Under the pieces are notes generated by a model, which saw only the letters and a list, made by a program, of their open reading frames with translations, was not told the DNA's origin and made no database searches. Below, one piece after another: positions 6,075-6,734 of a stretch of DNA of 6,734 nt. Every line of letters starts with the position of its first letter. Position 1 is the first letter of the stretch. Source of the DNA: Burkholderiales bacterium (GTDB lineage: Bacteria > Pseudomonadota > Gammaproteobacteria > Burkholderiales > Usitatibacteraceae); assembly GCA_014378085.1 (NCBI GenBank), contig JACMOJ010000344.1, positions 1 to 6,734 on the forward strand, in the 5' to 3' direction. Both the position numbers and the translations under genes were made by a program.

Positions 6075-6619
6075 CCACCGTCACCCCGTCCCGTGAATGC
6101 CAGCCCTGCACCGCTTGTTGTGACGGCTGGGTGCGCATTAATGTATTTGACCAGCCTGTGCTGCCCGGCAAACCCTGTCCGCACTCGTCCGGCCCGCCGA
6201 GCAAATACGGCGGCCGGAGTGGGGGTGGGGGTGGGGGTGGGGGCGGGAGCGGTTGCAAAATTTACGCGGAGCGTCCCGTAGATCCCTGCGTGAATTTCAG
6301 CTGTGGTTGGGTAGATAAGGCGAGCCACTTACCGGGGTGGATGAAACCCAATGAAGCAAAAGTGATCGTATTGCCGGCGTGGACCATCTGGCGCACCTTT
6401 CCGGTGGACCTCGCCCTACCGGTGGGGCCGATGGTGCCGCACAAAGCGCTGAAGTGGCTGCAGCAATATTCCAAAGAACAATTTCGCCCCCTGATCTACA
6501 CCGAGCAAGAAGTTGACCGTAACGGCCACTTCACCGGTGAACAACGTGTGTTGGGTTTTGGCCCACCGACGTTTCAGCAAGAAATGGCCGATCTGGTGCG
6601 CGACCGGAGACTCGGTTGA
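6071..6619 (+). CDS. YkgJ-type cysteine-cluster protein with poly-glycine insertion
   Basis: A 182-residue protein, probably cytoplasmic, with eight cysteines. The N-terminal CQPCTACCDGW gives the CxxCxxCC cluster (C10, C13, C16, C17). Further cysteines follow in CPHS (C36), SGCKIY (C62), RPVDPCVNF (C73) and SCGW (C78). These are the expected ligands of the YkgJ-type zinc- or iron-chelating cluster family. From memory, relatives pass almost directly from CPHS to the following Gly-Cys. Here about 20 residues intervene, including nine consecutive glycines at 51-59 encoded by a GGGGGT array. The C-terminal half (WMKPNEAKVIVLPAW onward) has no motif I can name. The start overlaps the stop of the fused membrane-protein gene by ATGA with no Shine-Dalgarno sequence, so translation is probably coupled. 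Function unknown; metal binding is inferred from the cysteines. Confidence 0.85.
   Translation: MTTVTPSRECQPCTACCDGWVRINVFDQPVLPGKPCPHSSGPPSKYGGRSGGGGGGGGGSGCKIYAERPVDPCVNFSCGWVDKASHLPGWMKPNEAKVIVLPAWTIWRTFPVDLALPVGPMVPHKALKWLQQYSKEQFRPLIYTEQEVDRNGHFTGEQRVLGFGPPTFQQEMADLVRDRRLG
6221..6243 (+). repeat. GGGGGT hexamer array, G-quadruplex motif in coding sequence
   Basis: Four runs of five Gs (6221-6225, 6227-6231, 6233-6237 and 6239-6243) are separated by single Ts. A further C-GGG run follows at 6245-6247. Single-nucleotide loops between G5 tracts make one of the most stable intramolecular G-quadruplex motifs known by rule. The Gs are on the coding strand, so the mRNA also carries the motif. 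The array is in frame with the gene (GGG GGT codons), and each hexamer adds exactly two glycines. Gain or loss of units keeps the frame open. Confidence 0.95.
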
Positions 6620-6648
6620 CCACGACGTTGCGAGGAGGGCAACAGCAT

Positions 6649-6734
6649 GTGCAGCGCGTGCAGGGCGCGCTGCCCGCTCAGAGTCCTCAACCCAACGCCC
6701 TGACCTCGCTTTGGTCACACCTCGCTGGCCGCAC
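6649..6734 (+). CDS. Possible start of a downstream gene (partial, weak)
   Basis: After the cysteine-cluster gene, one plus-strand frame stays open to the window end, from GTG at 6649: VQRVQGALPAQSPQPN, then ALTSLWSHLAGR. A good Shine-Dalgarno sequence (GAGGAGG, 6632-6638) sits 10 nt before this GTG and 8 nt before an ATG at 6647. The ATG frame stops after 18 codons (6701). The 6649 frame can also be extended back to a TTG at 6616 that overlaps the previous stop. The peptide matches no family I recognise and the fragment is short. It is equally possible that this is untranslated sequence. Confidence 0.3.
   Translation, partial: MQRVQGALPAQSPQPNALTSLWSHLAGR
6651..6673. other. GC-rich stem-loop after the cysteine-cluster gene
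   Basis: GCAGCGCG (6651-6658) pairs perfectly with CGCGCTGC (6666-6673) around a 7-nt loop, 31 nt after the TGA of the cysteine-cluster gene. No T-run follows, so it is not a clear intrinsic terminator. If translation starts at the GTG at 6649, this hairpin would cover the first codons. It may also be a by-product of GC-rich sequence. Confidence 0.35.

Noticed and set aside
6046..6328. Minus-strand frames across the G-rich tract encoding poly-proline or Thr-Pro repeats
   Set aside because: They are antisense shadows of the GGGGGT array inside the cysteine-cluster gene. They have no family-like sequence, and the plus-strand gene is clearly real from its cysteine pattern.
6416..6718. Minus-strand 100-codon open frame at the right end
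   Set aside because: It overlaps two thirds of the cysteine-cluster gene in antisense, has no recognisable motif, and its composition is that of a reversed coding region.

Overview
This window is a gene-dense piece of a bacterial chromosome, most likely from a proteobacterium and probably a gammaproteobacterium. That placement rests on moderately high GC, short intergenic gaps, ATGA stop/start overlaps, and protein types (MoxR-type AAA+ ATPase, DUF4139 protein, AzlCD, fused MFS/spermidine-synthase protein, CxxCxxCC-cluster protein) that I associate with that group. It is an inference from family recollection, not from a search. I see no rRNA, tRNA, CRISPR array, insertion sequence or phage gene.

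Layout. At the left edge (1-113, minus strand) is the first part of a MoxR-family AAA+ ATPase gene, cut off inside its Walker A motif. It diverges across 64 bp from a secreted 507-residue DUF4139 protein (178-1701, plus). That gene converges on a minus-strand cluster read from right to left: azlC (3786-3079), azlD (3082-2741) and a membrane-anchored alpha/beta hydrolase (2744-1767). Each junction in the cluster is a 4-base ATGA overlap, so the three are probably one translationally coupled operon. A strong hairpin without a T-tract lies where the DUF4139 gene and the hydrolase gene meet.

A 233-bp divergent region (3787-4019) separates azlC from the second plus-strand unit. It holds six tandem 10-11 bp repeats, close to one DNA helical turn each. 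The unit contains a 684-residue polytopic membrane protein fused to a spermidine-synthase-like SAM-type domain (4020-6074) and, overlapping it by ATGA, a small cysteine-cluster protein of YkgJ type (6071-6619). The small protein is interrupted between its metal-ligand cysteines by nine glycines, encoded by a GGGGGT hexamer array that is also an extreme G-quadruplex motif. The last 115 bp may hold the start of another gene, but support is weak.

How the genes work together. AzlC and AzlD form a small branched-chain amino-acid exporter, and the hydrolase is made with them for reasons the sequence does not show. The fused membrane protein and the cysteine-cluster protein are co-translated and may act together. 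I see no obvious new multi-gene system. The most interesting signals are the helically phased repeats upstream of the fused gene and the in-frame, slippage-prone G4/poly-glycine tract.
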